From assembly GCA_035696925.1 (NCBI GenBank), contig DASSDW010000261.1:1-16890 (forward strand): a stretch of DNA of 16,890 nt. The letters are read 5' to 3'. Source of the stretch: JAJNBA01 sp035696925. Its GTDB lineage: Bacteria > Actinomycetota > UBA4738 > HRBIN12. This document shows positions 7,856-14,797 of this stretch, one piece after another (the stretch's first letter is position 1; each line of letters starts with the position of its first letter). The translations under genes and the position numbers were made by a program. The notes below the pieces were generated by a model. It did no database searches. It saw only the letters and a list, made by a program, of their open reading frames with translations, and had not been told where the DNA came from.

Positions 7856-8365
7856 TCAGAGCTCTCCGGCTTGATCCTCTCCGAGGACGACCACGACATC
7901 TGCGGCGAGGGCGATGGCACCGGAGTCCGCGAGCTCGGCCGGCAGCCGTTGGACCGGCACACCTCCGAGGAACTCGTCCGACAAGAGCTGCGCGTCGGCT
8001 TCGTTCTGCGCCCTGTTGCCGTCCGCTCGGAAGTAGACGATCGAATCGACGATCGGCTTGTCGGGTGCGTCCCCGGCGTCGCCCGCCGGGAGATACTCCC
8101 CGACGTCGACCAGCATCTCCTGGAAGTCCGCGGCGTAGCCCGCCTGCGACGTTCCGTTGAGGACCTGGACGAGCACACCCTTCTGGTTCGGGACGATCGA
8201 GGCCTGCGGAGACGGAGTCGGGCTCGGCGTCCCGGTCGGTGACTGGGACGTCGTCGGCTCGGGCGGCGCTGCGACCCCCTCGTCGTCGAAGCCGTTGGCG
8301 AGCACCGCGACCCCCCCGATGACGAGCGCGATGACGATCGCGAGCCGCGCGATGCCCGGATTCAC
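7856..8365 (-). CDS. LytR_C domain membrane-anchored protein
   Basis: Predicted 169-residue protein with one N-terminal membrane segment (about 6-24), a Pro/Thr/Ser-rich linker (32-58) and a LytR C-terminal domain (about 62-165). Recognisable core motifs are VLVQVLNGTSQAGYAADF near the domain start and ADVVVVLGED at the end. The orientation suggests a domain exposed outside the membrane. LytR_C domains usually accompany LytR-CpsA-Psr enzymes, but no catalytic LCP domain is present. Start is GTG at 8365 with TAGGAT 6 nt upstream. It follows the DUF3263 gene by 65 bases on the same strand, a pairing I recall also in Mycobacterium (Rv0430-Rv0431). Domain call is firm; function is unknown, with a cell-envelope role inferred. 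Confidence 0.85.
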   Translation of the reverse strand: MNPGIARLAIVIALVIGGVAVLANGFDDEGVAAPPEPTTSQSPTGTPSPTPSPQASIVPNQKGVLVQVLNGTSQAGYAADFQEMLVDVGEYLPAGDAGDAPDKPIVDSIVYFRADGNRAQNEADAQLLSDEFLGGVPVQRLPAELADSGAIALAADVVVVLGEDQAGEL

Positions 8366-8371
8366 CCGCGC

Positions 8372-8377
8372 ATCCTA
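8372..8377 (-). promoter_or_regulatory. Candidate leaderless -10 box of the LytR_C gene
   Basis: TAGGAT on the minus strand is followed by 6 nt and the GTG at 8365. The AGGA inside it could instead act as a weak Shine-Dalgarno sequence, so this case is less certain than those of the S9 and DUF3263 genes. Confidence 0.4.
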
Positions 8378-8430
8378 TCGTCCGGAGCCTGCGGCCCTCG
8401 GCGGTCGGGCTCGGCGTGCTCCTCGCCGGC

Positions 8431-8751
8431 TCAGACGCGCACCCCGAGGCCTGAGGCCGTCCGAGACCGGCGGCGCACGGCCCGCAGGCGCCGCAAGCGG
8501 CGGACCAGCATCGGGTCGTACGCCACCGCCTCCGGGCGATCGATGATCCGGTGGAGGAGCTGGTGGTAGCGCGAAGGCGAGAAGCCGAAGCGTTCGCGGA
8601 TCGCGCGCTGCTTGGGCACGGTGAGCTTCCAGGCCTCCCGTTCGAAGTCGAGGACCTCGCGCGACCGTTGGTCGAGCGCCACGGAGCGTTCGGAAGCAGG
8701 ATCGGAGGCGATCTCCGAGCCCGGACGTGCGGAACGCCTCCGATCTCCCAT
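8431..8751 (-). CDS. DUF3263 domain protein
   Basis: Predicted 106-residue basic helical protein. The core LDFEREAWKLTVPKQRAIRE, then FGFSPSRYHQLLHRIIDRPEA and DPMLVRRLRRLR, matches the actinobacterial DUF3263 family. The middle segment (about 50-70) reads like a helix-turn-helix, so nucleic-acid binding is possible; no function is established to my knowledge. The start is ATG at 8751 with no Shine-Dalgarno sequence, but with TACCCT 6 nt upstream and TTGAAC as -35. The LytR_C gene follows 65 bases downstream, and the histidine kinase is divergent with 74 bases between the two starts. Confidence 0.87.
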   Translation of the reverse strand: MGDRRRSARPGSEIASDPASERSVALDQRSREVLDFEREAWKLTVPKQRAIRERFGFSPSRYHQLLHRIIDRPEAVAYDPMLVRRLRRLRAVRRRSRTASGLGVRV

Positions 8752-8757
8752 GGCCCG

Positions 8758-8785
8758 AGGGTAGCCCGCGACGTGCAGGGTTCAA
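8758..8785 (-). promoter_or_regulatory. Promoter of the DUF3263 gene, leaderless type
   Basis: On the minus strand TTGAAC (8780-8785), a 16-nt spacer and TACCCT (8758-8763) form a good promoter. The -10 ends 6 nt before the ATG, so the mRNA should begin at the start codon itself. Confidence 0.7.
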
Positions 8786-8812
8786 GCACCGGCGCTCCGG
8801 TTCCGACGGTAC

Positions 8813-8819
8813 AGGAGGT
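8813..8819 (+). promoter_or_regulatory. Shine-Dalgarno sequence of the histidine kinase gene
   Basis: AGGAGGT lies 6 nt before the ATG at 8826 and favours it over the ATG at 8850 and over the longer open frame beginning at 8727. Confidence 0.75.
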
Positions 8820-8825
8820 GGGAGG

Positions 8826-11033
8826 ATGGGGTTGGGAAGGCCCTGGTTGATGGCGCGAAGCGAAGAGATCGGCGAGAACGCCGCCCCGTCGGCGGACCTC
8901 CGCTTCGTGGCGCAGTTGAACATGCTCCACAGCATGGCGGCCACCCTGACCAGCCTCGACGACGTCTCCGAGATCGCCGCCGCGATCACGGACGAGCTCC
9001 ACACGATCCTCGACTACCACAACTGTCGCGTCTACGTGATGCAGGACGACGGCTCGACGCTGCTCCCCATCGCGTTCCGCGGAGAGATCTTCTACGAGTA
9101 CGAGCACGAGACGCTCGAGGAGCTCATCACCCAGGTCGGGGAGGGCATCACGGGCTGGGTCGCCGAGCATCGCACCTCCCTCCTCACCCCCGACGCGCGA
9201 CTCGTGGAGTTCGCCGTGCAGATCCCCGACACCGACGACATCCTCGAGTCGATGCTCGCCGTGCCGATGACCGTCGGCGACGCGGTGCAGGGCGTCATCG
9301 TCCTGTCCAGCCTCGGCTACGGAGCCTTCGACGAGGAGGACCAGCGGTTGCTCGAGGTACTCGCCTCGCACGCCGCGATCGCGATCTCGAACGCGAAGCT
9401 CCTCCAGGCGGAGCGGACGGCGGCGGAGACGTCGGCGGCGCTGCTCGGGCTCTCCGAGCAGCTCACCCAGCTGCGCTCGGTCGGCGACATCCTCCAGGGA
9501 GCGATCGAGACCGTGTCGTCGCTGATCGGCGAGGCGGCGGTCGCGTTCCACATCCGCGATGAGCACACGGGCGACTTCCGCCTCGCGCGGCTGCTCACGC
9601 TCGATCCCGACGCGATCCGGCCTCGGCACGAGATCGGCGACGTCCCCGAGTCGGTCGCCCTGTCGGTCGTCTTCGACAACGACGAGCCTCTCGTCCTCCC
9701 GCGCACGTCACCGTTGATGCAAGGCGACTACCTCATCTCGAAGGAGCCACGGGAGGTGCTGGTCGCGCCCATGACGTGGGAGCCGGACGGAGCCGGCACG
9801 ATCGCCGTCGTCGGCCGGCACGGTGACGGGCTCTTCGGAGATCGGGAGCTCCGCCTGATCCGCGGCGTGGCCGACCTGACGTCGCTCGCGCTCGGCAACG
9901 CTCGACGGATGTCCGAGCTCGAGCGGTTCCACGAGCTCGTGGCGGGACTGGACGCGGCCTTCTGGGAAGCGTCGATCCCGGGTATGGAGTTCACGTTCGT
10001 CGCCGGCGCGGTGCAGGACCTGTTCGGCGGCGACGCGGGATCGTGGCCGGGCCAGGACCGCACCTGGGGTTCCCACATCGACCCCCGTGACCGCGAGGAG
10101 GCCACCGGGGCGCTCTTGCGCGCGATCGACAGCGGCGTCGGGGAGGGATTGGAGTATCGGGTCCCGAGCGATCACGGCTCCCGATGGATCCGCGATCTCG
10201 TGCACGTGATCCGCGGCCGCGGAGGAGCGCCCACGATCCTCCGCGGCCTGATGGTCGACATCACCGAACGCAAGCGCGCGGAGCGCGCGCTTGCGGCCAG
10301 CGAGCGGAAGTACTCCGACGCCTTCAAGCGCGAACGCGAAGCAGCGCAACGCCTCCGGATGCTCGACGACATGAAGAACACGTTCCTGGAAGCGGTCTCC
10401 CACGACCTGCGGACCCCGCTCACCTCGATCCTGGGATCGGCCCTCACCCTCGAGCGTTCCAAGCTCGATCTCCCCAAGGACGACGCCCTCGACATGGTGG
10501 GGAGGATCGCGGCGAACGCGAGGAAGCTGGAACGGTTGCTGTCCGACCTGCTCGACCTCGATCGACTCCAGCGCGGGATCGTGTCGCCGAAGCGCCGGGC
10601 CACCGACCTCGAAGGGTTCGTCGAGCGAGCGGTGACGGAGATGGACACGCGCGGGCGCCGGATCGAGCTCGACGTGCAGGCGGGGAGCGTCCAGATCGAT
10701 CAGGCGAAGACGGAGCGGATCCTCGAGAACCTCCTGTCGAACAGCATCCGGCACACCCCCCAGGAAGCCAAGATCTGGGTCCGCGCGCGGCCGCACGAGG
10801 GCGGCGTGCTGTTCGTCGTCGAGGACGACGGCCCCGGCGTGCCTCCCGAGCTCCGGGAGGCGGTCTTCGAGCCGTTCCGGCAGGCGCCGGGCTCTTCCTC
10901 GGTGCATGCGCCGGGCGTCGGCATCGGCCTGTCCCTCGTGCGGCGCTTCGCCGAGCTCCACGGGGGCAGCGCGTGGGCCGAGGAGCGCGAGGGGGGCGGC
11001 GCCTCGTTCCACGTGTTCCTGCCCGGATCCTGA
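8826..11033 (+). CDS. Soluble GAF-GAF-PAS sensor histidine kinase
   Basis: Predicted 735-residue kinase without membrane segments, hence a cytoplasmic sensor. Order: GAF 1 (about 22-195), GAF 2 (about 205-360), PAS with its PAC end at DITERKRAE (about 375-490), a short coiled linker, HisKA (about 515-580) with His526 in FLEAVSHDLRTPL, and HATPase (about 625-735). The HATPase shows the N box ENLLSN (Asn635, Asn639), G1 box EDDGPGVP (666-673) and G2 box GVGIGLSL. The ligand of the GAF and PAS domains is unknown; no haem or chromophore cysteine motif stands out. The ATG at 8826 has AGGAGGT 6 nt upstream. The stand-alone receiver at 7474 is a plausible phospho-acceptor. The gene ends 38 bases from the tRNA on the other strand. 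Confidence 0.93.
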   Translation: MGLGRPWLMARSEEIGENAAPSADLRFVAQLNMLHSMAATLTSLDDVSEIAAAITDELHTILDYHNCRVYVMQDDGSTLLPIAFRGEIFYEYEHETLEELITQVGEGITGWVAEHRTSLLTPDARLVEFAVQIPDTDDILESMLAVPMTVGDAVQGVIVLSSLGYGAFDEEDQRLLEVLASHAAIAISNAKLLQAERTAAETSAALLGLSEQLTQLRSVGDILQGAIETVSSLIGEAAVAFHIRDEHTGDFRLARLLTLDPDAIRPRHEIGDVPESVALSVVFDNDEPLVLPRTSPLMQGDYLISKEPREVLVAPMTWEPDGAGTIAVVGRHGDGLFGDRELRLIRGVADLTSLALGNARRMSELERFHELVAGLDAAFWEASIPGMEFTFVAGAVQDLFGGDAGSWPGQDRTWGSHIDPRDREEATGALLRAIDSGVGEGLEYRVPSDHGSRWIRDLVHVIRGRGGAPTILRGLMVDITERKRAERALAASERKYSDAFKREREAAQRLRMLDDMKNTFLEAVSHDLRTPLTSILGSALTLERSKLDLPKDDALDMVGRIAANARKLERLLSDLLDLDRLQRGIVSPKRRATDLEGFVERAVTEMDTRGRRIELDVQAGSVQIDQAKTERILENLLSNSIRHTPQEAKIWVRARPHEGGVLFVVEDDGPGVPPELREAVFEPFRQAPGSSSVHAPGVGIGLSLVRRFAELHGGSAWAEEREGGGASFHVFLPGS

Positions 11034-11048
11034 ACGCCGCGGGGCGTT
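11033..11048. terminator. Short hairpin between the histidine kinase gene and the tRNA gene
   Basis: AACGCC, loop GCGG and GGCGTT form a 6-bp stem that begins on the last base of the kinase stop. It lies between two converging transcripts, so it could serve both, but neither side has a U tract. Weak. Confidence 0.3.
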
Positions 11049-11071
11049 GCGGCGCACGCCACGTTCGCGAG

Positions 11072-11145
11072 AGCCGGCGGTCGGATTCGAACCGACGACC
11101 TAGCGATTACAAATCGCTTGCGCTACCGGACTGCGCCACGCCGGC
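11072..11145 (-). tRNA. tRNA-Thr (anticodon UGU)
   Basis: The 74-nt minus-strand sequence folds into a full cloverleaf: acceptor stem GCCGGCG/CGCCGGC, D stem GCGC/GCGC, anticodon stem AGCGA/TCGCT with loop TTTGTAA, T stem GTCGG/CCGAC with loop TTCGAAT, and discriminator base U. Anticodon UGU reads ACA and probably other threonine codons. The 3' CCA is not encoded (CTC follows), so CCA-adding enzyme is needed. It starts 12 bases after the stop of the membrane-protein gene, so it may be cut from the tail of that transcript; I see no separate promoter in the gap. Confidence 0.97.
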
Positions 11146-11157
11146 CGGGACCTGAGT

Positions 11158-11622
11158 CTACCGGGGGATCTCCCGCGGCTTGAACAGGAATCCGTACGTC
11201 ACCAGGGCGTAGATCACGAACGCGTCCAGCGCGAACGTGAGGAGACCGGCGCTCCCGGTCCTCCGGAGCTGCGCCAAGCCACCGATGATGCCGAGCGCCG
11301 CGAGCACGAGCCCGAGGACCCGCCCCGCGGGCCGGAGCCGGAGGATCAGCCATCCGGCGAGCAGGGACAAGATCCCCTGCACCACCAGGACCAGCGCGAC
11401 GATCCGCGCGGCCGCTTCCCCCTCGAGGAACGGCGCGTCGATGTCGACGCCGTCGCCCGTCAGGCCCATCAGAGCGAAGATCGTGACGAGCGCCCCCGCG
11501 ATCAGCAGGATCGCCGCCGCGCCGGTGACGGCGCCAGGACGCGACGTCGGCGGAGCCGCCGGACGCGGGGTCGGCACACCGGGAACGGTTCCGGGCGAAG
11601 GCGGTGGTGGGATGTCGTTCAT
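11158..11622 (-). CDS. Small four-helix membrane protein, unknown function
   Basis: Predicted 154-residue protein that I do not recognise. A Pro-rich cytoplasmic-looking N-terminus (1-30) is followed by four hydrophobic segments at about 32-55, 69-92, 100-118 and 128-148, with short acidic (GDGVDIDAPFLEGE) and basic (RLRPAGR) loops. No catalytic or cofactor motif is visible. The ATG at 11622 is the natural start: the upstream frame reads through rlmB in a non-coding phase. It has no good Shine-Dalgarno sequence; a TAGGCT overlapping the rlmB stop (11652-11657) is a possible -10. It lies 32 bases after rlmB and 12 before the tRNA on the same strand. It is real by hydropathy and context, not by family. 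Confidence 0.72.
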   Translation of the reverse strand: MNDIPPPPSPGTVPGVPTPRPAAPPTSRPGAVTGAAAILLIAGALVTIFALMGLTGDGVDIDAPFLEGEAAARIVALVLVVQGILSLLAGWLILRLRPAGRVLGLVLAALGIIGGLAQLRRTGSAGLLTFALDAFVIYALVTYGFLFKPREIPR

Positions 11623-11654
11623 CGACGATGCCCGCAGGAGGCGGTGCCGCGAGC

Positions 11655-12419
11655 CTAGCCAGGGGATGGAGGGGAGGCAACGACCTCGCGCGGGAGGACG
11701 AAGCCGTACAGGGCAGCTGCGAGCGCGGCGGAGGCATTCAATGACGCGACGCGACCCCTCAGGGGAAGCGCCACCCGCAGGTCGCACCGTTCGCGCACCA
11801 GCCGTGACATGCCCTCACCTTCCGAGCCCACCACGACCGCGACCCTCCCCGTCGGACACTCCTCATCGAAGATCGATGACGAGGCGCGGTCGTCGAGCCC
11901 GATCACCGAGAATCCCGCCTCCTGCAGACGCGCGAGCGCTCGGGCGATGTTGGCGACGACGGCGTGCGGGAGATGCTCCAGGGCGCCGGCCGATGCGCGG
12001 ATCGCCGCCGGGGTGACGCCGGCCGCGCGGCGGCTGCGGGTCACCAGTGCCGCGGCGCCCGCCGCCTCCGCCGTCCGCGCTGCGGCACCCAGGTTCTGAG
12101 GATCCGTGATGCCGTCCAGGACGACGACGATCGCGTCCGGTGCGAACGCGAGGGTGGCGAGGTCGCGCTCCCCCAGTTGCCGGGAACCGGCGCGGCCGCC
12201 CACCGTCCGGGCGACGACGCCGCGATGATCGCCGGCCAGGGCGTCCAGCGCTCGCCGATCGGTCGCGCGGACGGGCACCTTGGCCGCGCGGGCCGCTTCA
12301 CGGACGGCCCGGAGCCCCTGGGTGTCGCGCGCTCCGGCGGCGACGAGCACCTCCCGGACCTGCCCCGCTCGGAGCGCCTCGACGACGGCCCGACGTCCCG
12401 TGACGAGCTCGCCGCTCAC
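11655..12419 (-). CDS. rlmB: 23S rRNA (guanosine-2'-O-)-methyltransferase, RlmB/TrmH (SpoU) family
   Basis: Predicted 254-residue SpoU methyltransferase that transfers a methyl group from S-adenosylmethionine to a ribose 2'-OH. The RlmB-type substrate-binding N-terminus starts GELVTGRRAVVEALRAG. The three knotted-fold motifs follow: LDGITDPQNLGAAARTAE (101-118), VVVGSEGEGMSRLV (195-208) and LPLRGRVASLNASAALAAAL (219-237). RlmB modifies G2251 (E. coli numbering) of 23S rRNA; that exact site is inferred from family membership, and other SpoU targets are possible. The start is the GTG whose GTGA overlaps the ispF stop by 4 nt, implying translational coupling. The frame open above 12419 is antisense-type noise. 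Confidence 0.9.
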   Translation of the reverse strand: MSGELVTGRRAVVEALRAGQVREVLVAAGARDTQGLRAVREAARAAKVPVRATDRRALDALAGDHRGVVARTVGGRAGSRQLGERDLATLAFAPDAIVVVLDGITDPQNLGAAARTAEAAGAAALVTRSRRAAGVTPAAIRASAGALEHLPHAVVANIARALARLQEAGFSVIGLDDRASSSIFDEECPTGRVAVVVGSEGEGMSRLVRERCDLRVALPLRGRVASLNASAALAAALYGFVLPREVVASPPSPG

Positions 12420-12886
12420 GCGACCACCGCGAGCGCGAGACACCCGATGCCCTCGCCGGTGAGGCCGAGCCCCTCGGGACGTGTGGCTTTCACGGAGACG
12501 CGCTCGACCGGGAGCCCGGCGATCCGAGCGAGGCGCTCGCGCATCTCGAGGCGTCGCGTCGCGATCGAAGGTCGGTCGCAGACGATCGTGATGTCGACGG
12601 AGACGGGTGAACGGCCGCCCTCGGCGAGGAGCCCGAGGGTGCGACCCAGCAGCTCCTCGCCCGAGATGCCTGCGGTCGCCGGATCCGTGTCCGGGAAGTG
12701 CGCGCCCACGTCGCCGAGCGACACGGCGCCGAGCAGCGCGTCGGCGATCGCGTGGCAGACCACGTCGCCGTCGGAGTGTCCGGCGAGACCGGGTTCGCCT
12801 TCGAATCGGAGGCCTCCGAGCCACAGCGCACGTCCGGGCGCGAACGCGTGGACGTCGAAGCCGAGCCCGACGACCTGATCAGCCAC
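12416..12886 (-). CDS. ispF: 2-C-methyl-D-erythritol 2,4-cyclodiphosphate synthase
   Basis: Predicted 156-residue homotrimeric enzyme of the MEP isoprenoid pathway. It cyclises 4-diphosphocytidyl-methylerythritol 2-phosphate to the cyclodiphosphate, releasing CMP. Metal ligands are visible as Asp11 and His13 in GFDVHAF and His45 in CHAIADALLGA. Substrate motifs GHSDGDV (36-42), DVGAHFPDTDP (59-69) and ATRPEGLGLTGEGIG (134-148) are all intact and the length is standard. GTG at 12886 overlaps the end of ispD by 8 nt and rlmB starts on its stop, so three genes are tightly coupled. The preceding step between IspD and IspF (IspE) is not in the window. Confidence 0.97.
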   Translation of the reverse strand: MADQVVGLGFDVHAFAPGRALWLGGLRFEGEPGLAGHSDGDVVCHAIADALLGAVSLGDVGAHFPDTDPATAGISGEELLGRTLGLLAEGGRSPVSVDITIVCDRPSIATRRLEMRERLARIAGLPVERVSVKATRPEGLGLTGEGIGCLALAVVA

Positions 12887-13568
12887 CGGCTGCGCCCATC
12901 CGTCGATCCGCGTGCGCGAGGTCGGCCAGGGTGGTGATCTTCACGTTGTCCGGGTCGCCCGGCACCGTGAGCACCTCGAATCCCGCCCAGCGGAGCATCG
13001 ACGCATCGTCGGTGAACGAGGCGCCGGCGGCCTCCGCGTTCGCGTGCGCCTCTCGCAGGGCGGCGGTCCGGAACGCCTGGGGGGTCTGGCCGAGCGCGAG
13101 CTCCTCACGTGATTCGACGCCTTCTACCACCTCACCGCGAACCCGAAGCACCGTATCGGCCACCGGGAGGACCGGAACCGCGCCGTCGGGACCTCGCTCC
13201 ACGGCGCGAAGGACCCGGCGGAACAGGTCCGGGGAGGCGAAGGGGCGGGCGGCGTCGTGGATGGCAACGATCGTCACGGATGCGGGCACGGCTTCCAGAG
13301 CCGCCCGGACCGAGGCCTGTCGCGTGCCGCCCCCCTCGACGAGCCGCACGTCGACCCCGAGATCCGCCACGCAGGCGCGCGCGCGTCCTTCCCAGCCGGG
13401 CGGGAACGTCACGACGAGCCCGGCCACCCCGGAGGCCGCGGCAGCTGCGGCGGCCACCGCGAGGACGGGCCGGCCGCCGATCGGGAGGAGGGCCTTCGGT
13501 TTCGGGCCGCCGAGTCGGCGGCCGGCGCCGGCGGCCAGCAGGATCACGATCGCCGGATCCGGCTCCAC
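12879..13568 (-). CDS. ispD: 2-C-methyl-D-erythritol 4-phosphate cytidylyltransferase
   Basis: Predicted 229-residue MEP-pathway enzyme that joins methylerythritol 4-phosphate and CTP to form 4-diphosphocytidyl-methylerythritol. The nucleotide loop LLAAGAGRRLGGPKPKALLPIGG holds the catalytic Arg and Lys25; IHDAARPF (103-110), QTPQAF (161-166), TDDASML (186-192) and GDPDNVKIT (204-212) are typical IspD blocks. The GTG start at 13568 gives the normal N-terminus, although no Shine-Dalgarno sequence precedes it. It sits 26 bases after the PIN/TRAM gene and overlaps ispF by 8 nt, so it is probably translated from a shared mRNA. Confidence 0.96.
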   Translation of the reverse strand: MEPDPAIVILLAAGAGRRLGGPKPKALLPIGGRPVLAVAAAAAAASGVAGLVVTFPPGWEGRARACVADLGVDVRLVEGGGTRQASVRAALEAVPASVTIVAIHDAARPFASPDLFRRVLRAVERGPDGAVPVLPVADTVLRVRGEVVEGVESREELALGQTPQAFRTAALREAHANAEAAGASFTDDASMLRWAGFEVLTVPGDPDNVKITTLADLAHADRRMGAAGG

Positions 13569-13594
13569 GCCCGCAGCATCGCAGACCGAGACGG

Positions 13595-14695
13595 TCAGGC
13601 GTCGGCGGCTGCCGTCGCGGGCGAATCACCCGAGAGGGCGGCGAAGATCATGCGCCCGGTGGTCGTCTGGATCACGTTGGTCACCCGCACCTCGACCTGA
13701 GAGCCGATGCGTGTCGCAGCCTGCTCGACGACGACCATCGTGCCGTCGTCGAGGTAGGCGACGGCCTGACCGTGCTCACGACCTTCCTTGACGACGCGGA
13801 CGGCGAGCTCGTCGCCGGCCGTGTAGGGAACGCGGAAGCGCGAGGCCAGCGCGTTGATCTGCGCCACCGGCACGCGGAGCGCCTCGGCGACCTTCGCCAG
13901 GTTGTGATCGACGGTGATCAGCTGGGCGCCCCGCTCCCGGGCCAGCCGGACGAGCGCGGCATCGACGTCCATCACCCCGAGCTCCTCCACGAGCTGGAAC
14001 TGCAGGGTCGGCGCCTTCTGGAGTTCCACGAGCATGTCGAGTCCGCGGCGGCCGCGCGTTCGACGATGAGGGTCCGAGGAGTCGGAGATCGCTTGGAGCT
14101 CGCGGAGCACGCCTTCGTGCAACAGCACCGTCCCCGCCACGAACCCCGTGGCCACGAGGTCGGCGACGCGGCCGTCGATCAACGCGCTCGTATCGAGCAC
14201 GTGCAGGTCGCCCCTCGTGACGCCGGCGGCGCGCGGCTTGACGCCGACGAGGCCGAAGATGTCCTCGTACTTGGACTGCCCCAGCCGGAAGCCGAGCGTC
14301 CCGAAGGCGAGGTAGAGGAACACGATGGCCGGCCACGCCGCGGAGGCGGGCAGGAACAGGAGAGGGATCATCATCAGCCCAGCCACGAGCAATCCCACGA
14401 CCAGTCCGACCACGCCACCGGCGAGGACCGCGGGAGGCTTCCTGCCGAGCTCCGCTTCGAGGCCGTGCACCGCGCGGAGGGTGAGGCGTCCGAAGACGCC
14501 GCCGATCACGTAGCCCACGCCGGCTCCGAGGAAGACGAACAGGAGGGCGCGGCTCGTGCTGGTGGTGCGGGAGGCCTCACCGAGCCGAGCACCGACGGTG
14601 GCGCTGAGCGCGACGAAGATCATTCGGACGCCCCCGGCCACGCGGCCGCGGAGGGCGTCGCCCCGCCCGTGCTCGTTTTCCGCCACGACGCTCAC
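13595..14695 (-). CDS. Membrane-anchored PIN/TRAM domain protein (YacL-like)
   Basis: Predicted 366-residue protein with hydrophobic segments at about 25-38, 50-70, 89-111 and 119-136, a PIN nuclease domain (about 163-285) and a C-terminal TRAM domain (about 288-350). PIN acidic residues are visible as Asp168 in HVLDTSALIDGR, Asp220 in GRRGLDML and Asp263 in TVDHNLAK; TRAM carries YLDDGTMVVVE and VTNVIQTTTGRMIFA. The family is related to Bacillus YacL, encoded in that genome's radA-disA-yacL-ispD-ispF region. A membrane-bound RNase role is inferred. The GTG at 14695 is taken here; the ATG at 14623 (residue 25), where the first hydrophobic segment begins, is a serious alternative. Its neighbours are carD upstream and ispD downstream. 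Confidence 0.9.
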   Translation of the reverse strand: MSVVAENEHGRGDALRGRVAGGVRMIFVALSATVGARLGEASRTTSTSRALLFVFLGAGVGYVIGGVFGRLTLRAVHGLEAELGRKPPAVLAGGVVGLVVGLLVAGLMMIPLLFLPASAAWPAIVFLYLAFGTLGFRLGQSKYEDIFGLVGVKPRAAGVTRGDLHVLDTSALIDGRVADLVATGFVAGTVLLHEGVLRELQAISDSSDPHRRTRGRRGLDMLVELQKAPTLQFQLVEELGVMDVDAALVRLARERGAQLITVDHNLAKVAEALRVPVAQINALASRFRVPYTAGDELAVRVVKEGREHGQAVAYLDDGTMVVVEQAATRIGSQVEVRVTNVIQTTTGRMIFAALSGDSPATAAADA

Positions 14696-14716
14696 CCCGC
14701 CTCGGGAAGCTTGATC

Positions 14717-14732
14717 GGGGCCATCCGGCCCC
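14717..14732. terminator. Small hairpin between carD and the PIN/TRAM gene
   Basis: GGGGCC, loop ATCC and GGCCCC form a perfect 6-bp stem 66 bases beyond the carD stop. No U tract follows on the minus strand. It could be a weak carD terminator or simply G+C-rich chance. Confidence 0.25.
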
Positions 14733-14797
14733 TCAAAGGGTCATCGGCGCATCCGGCACCGCTCCTGAGTCGGAACGGGAAGGGGTGAGGGTACGGG

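Noticed and set aside
8378..8430. Possible hairpin between the DUF3263 and LytR_C genes
   Set aside because: Only a 5-bp pairing with a loop of about 17 bases; not above chance in such G+C-rich sequence.
7653..9629. Minus-strand frame of about 658 codons across the receiver, LytR_C, DUF3263 and kinase genes
   Set aside because: It crosses four well-supported genes in non-coding phase and has no recognisable domain.
13595..14695. Reading the PIN domain as a VapC toxin of a toxin-antitoxin pair
   Set aside because: The protein is large, membrane-anchored and carries a TRAM domain, and no small antitoxin gene lies upstream; it fits the YacL type.
13109..14788. Plus-strand frame of about 559 codons opposite ispD and the PIN/TRAM gene
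   Set aside because: Low-complexity Arg/His/Asp/Glu-rich translation, typical of the antisense phase in G+C-rich genes.
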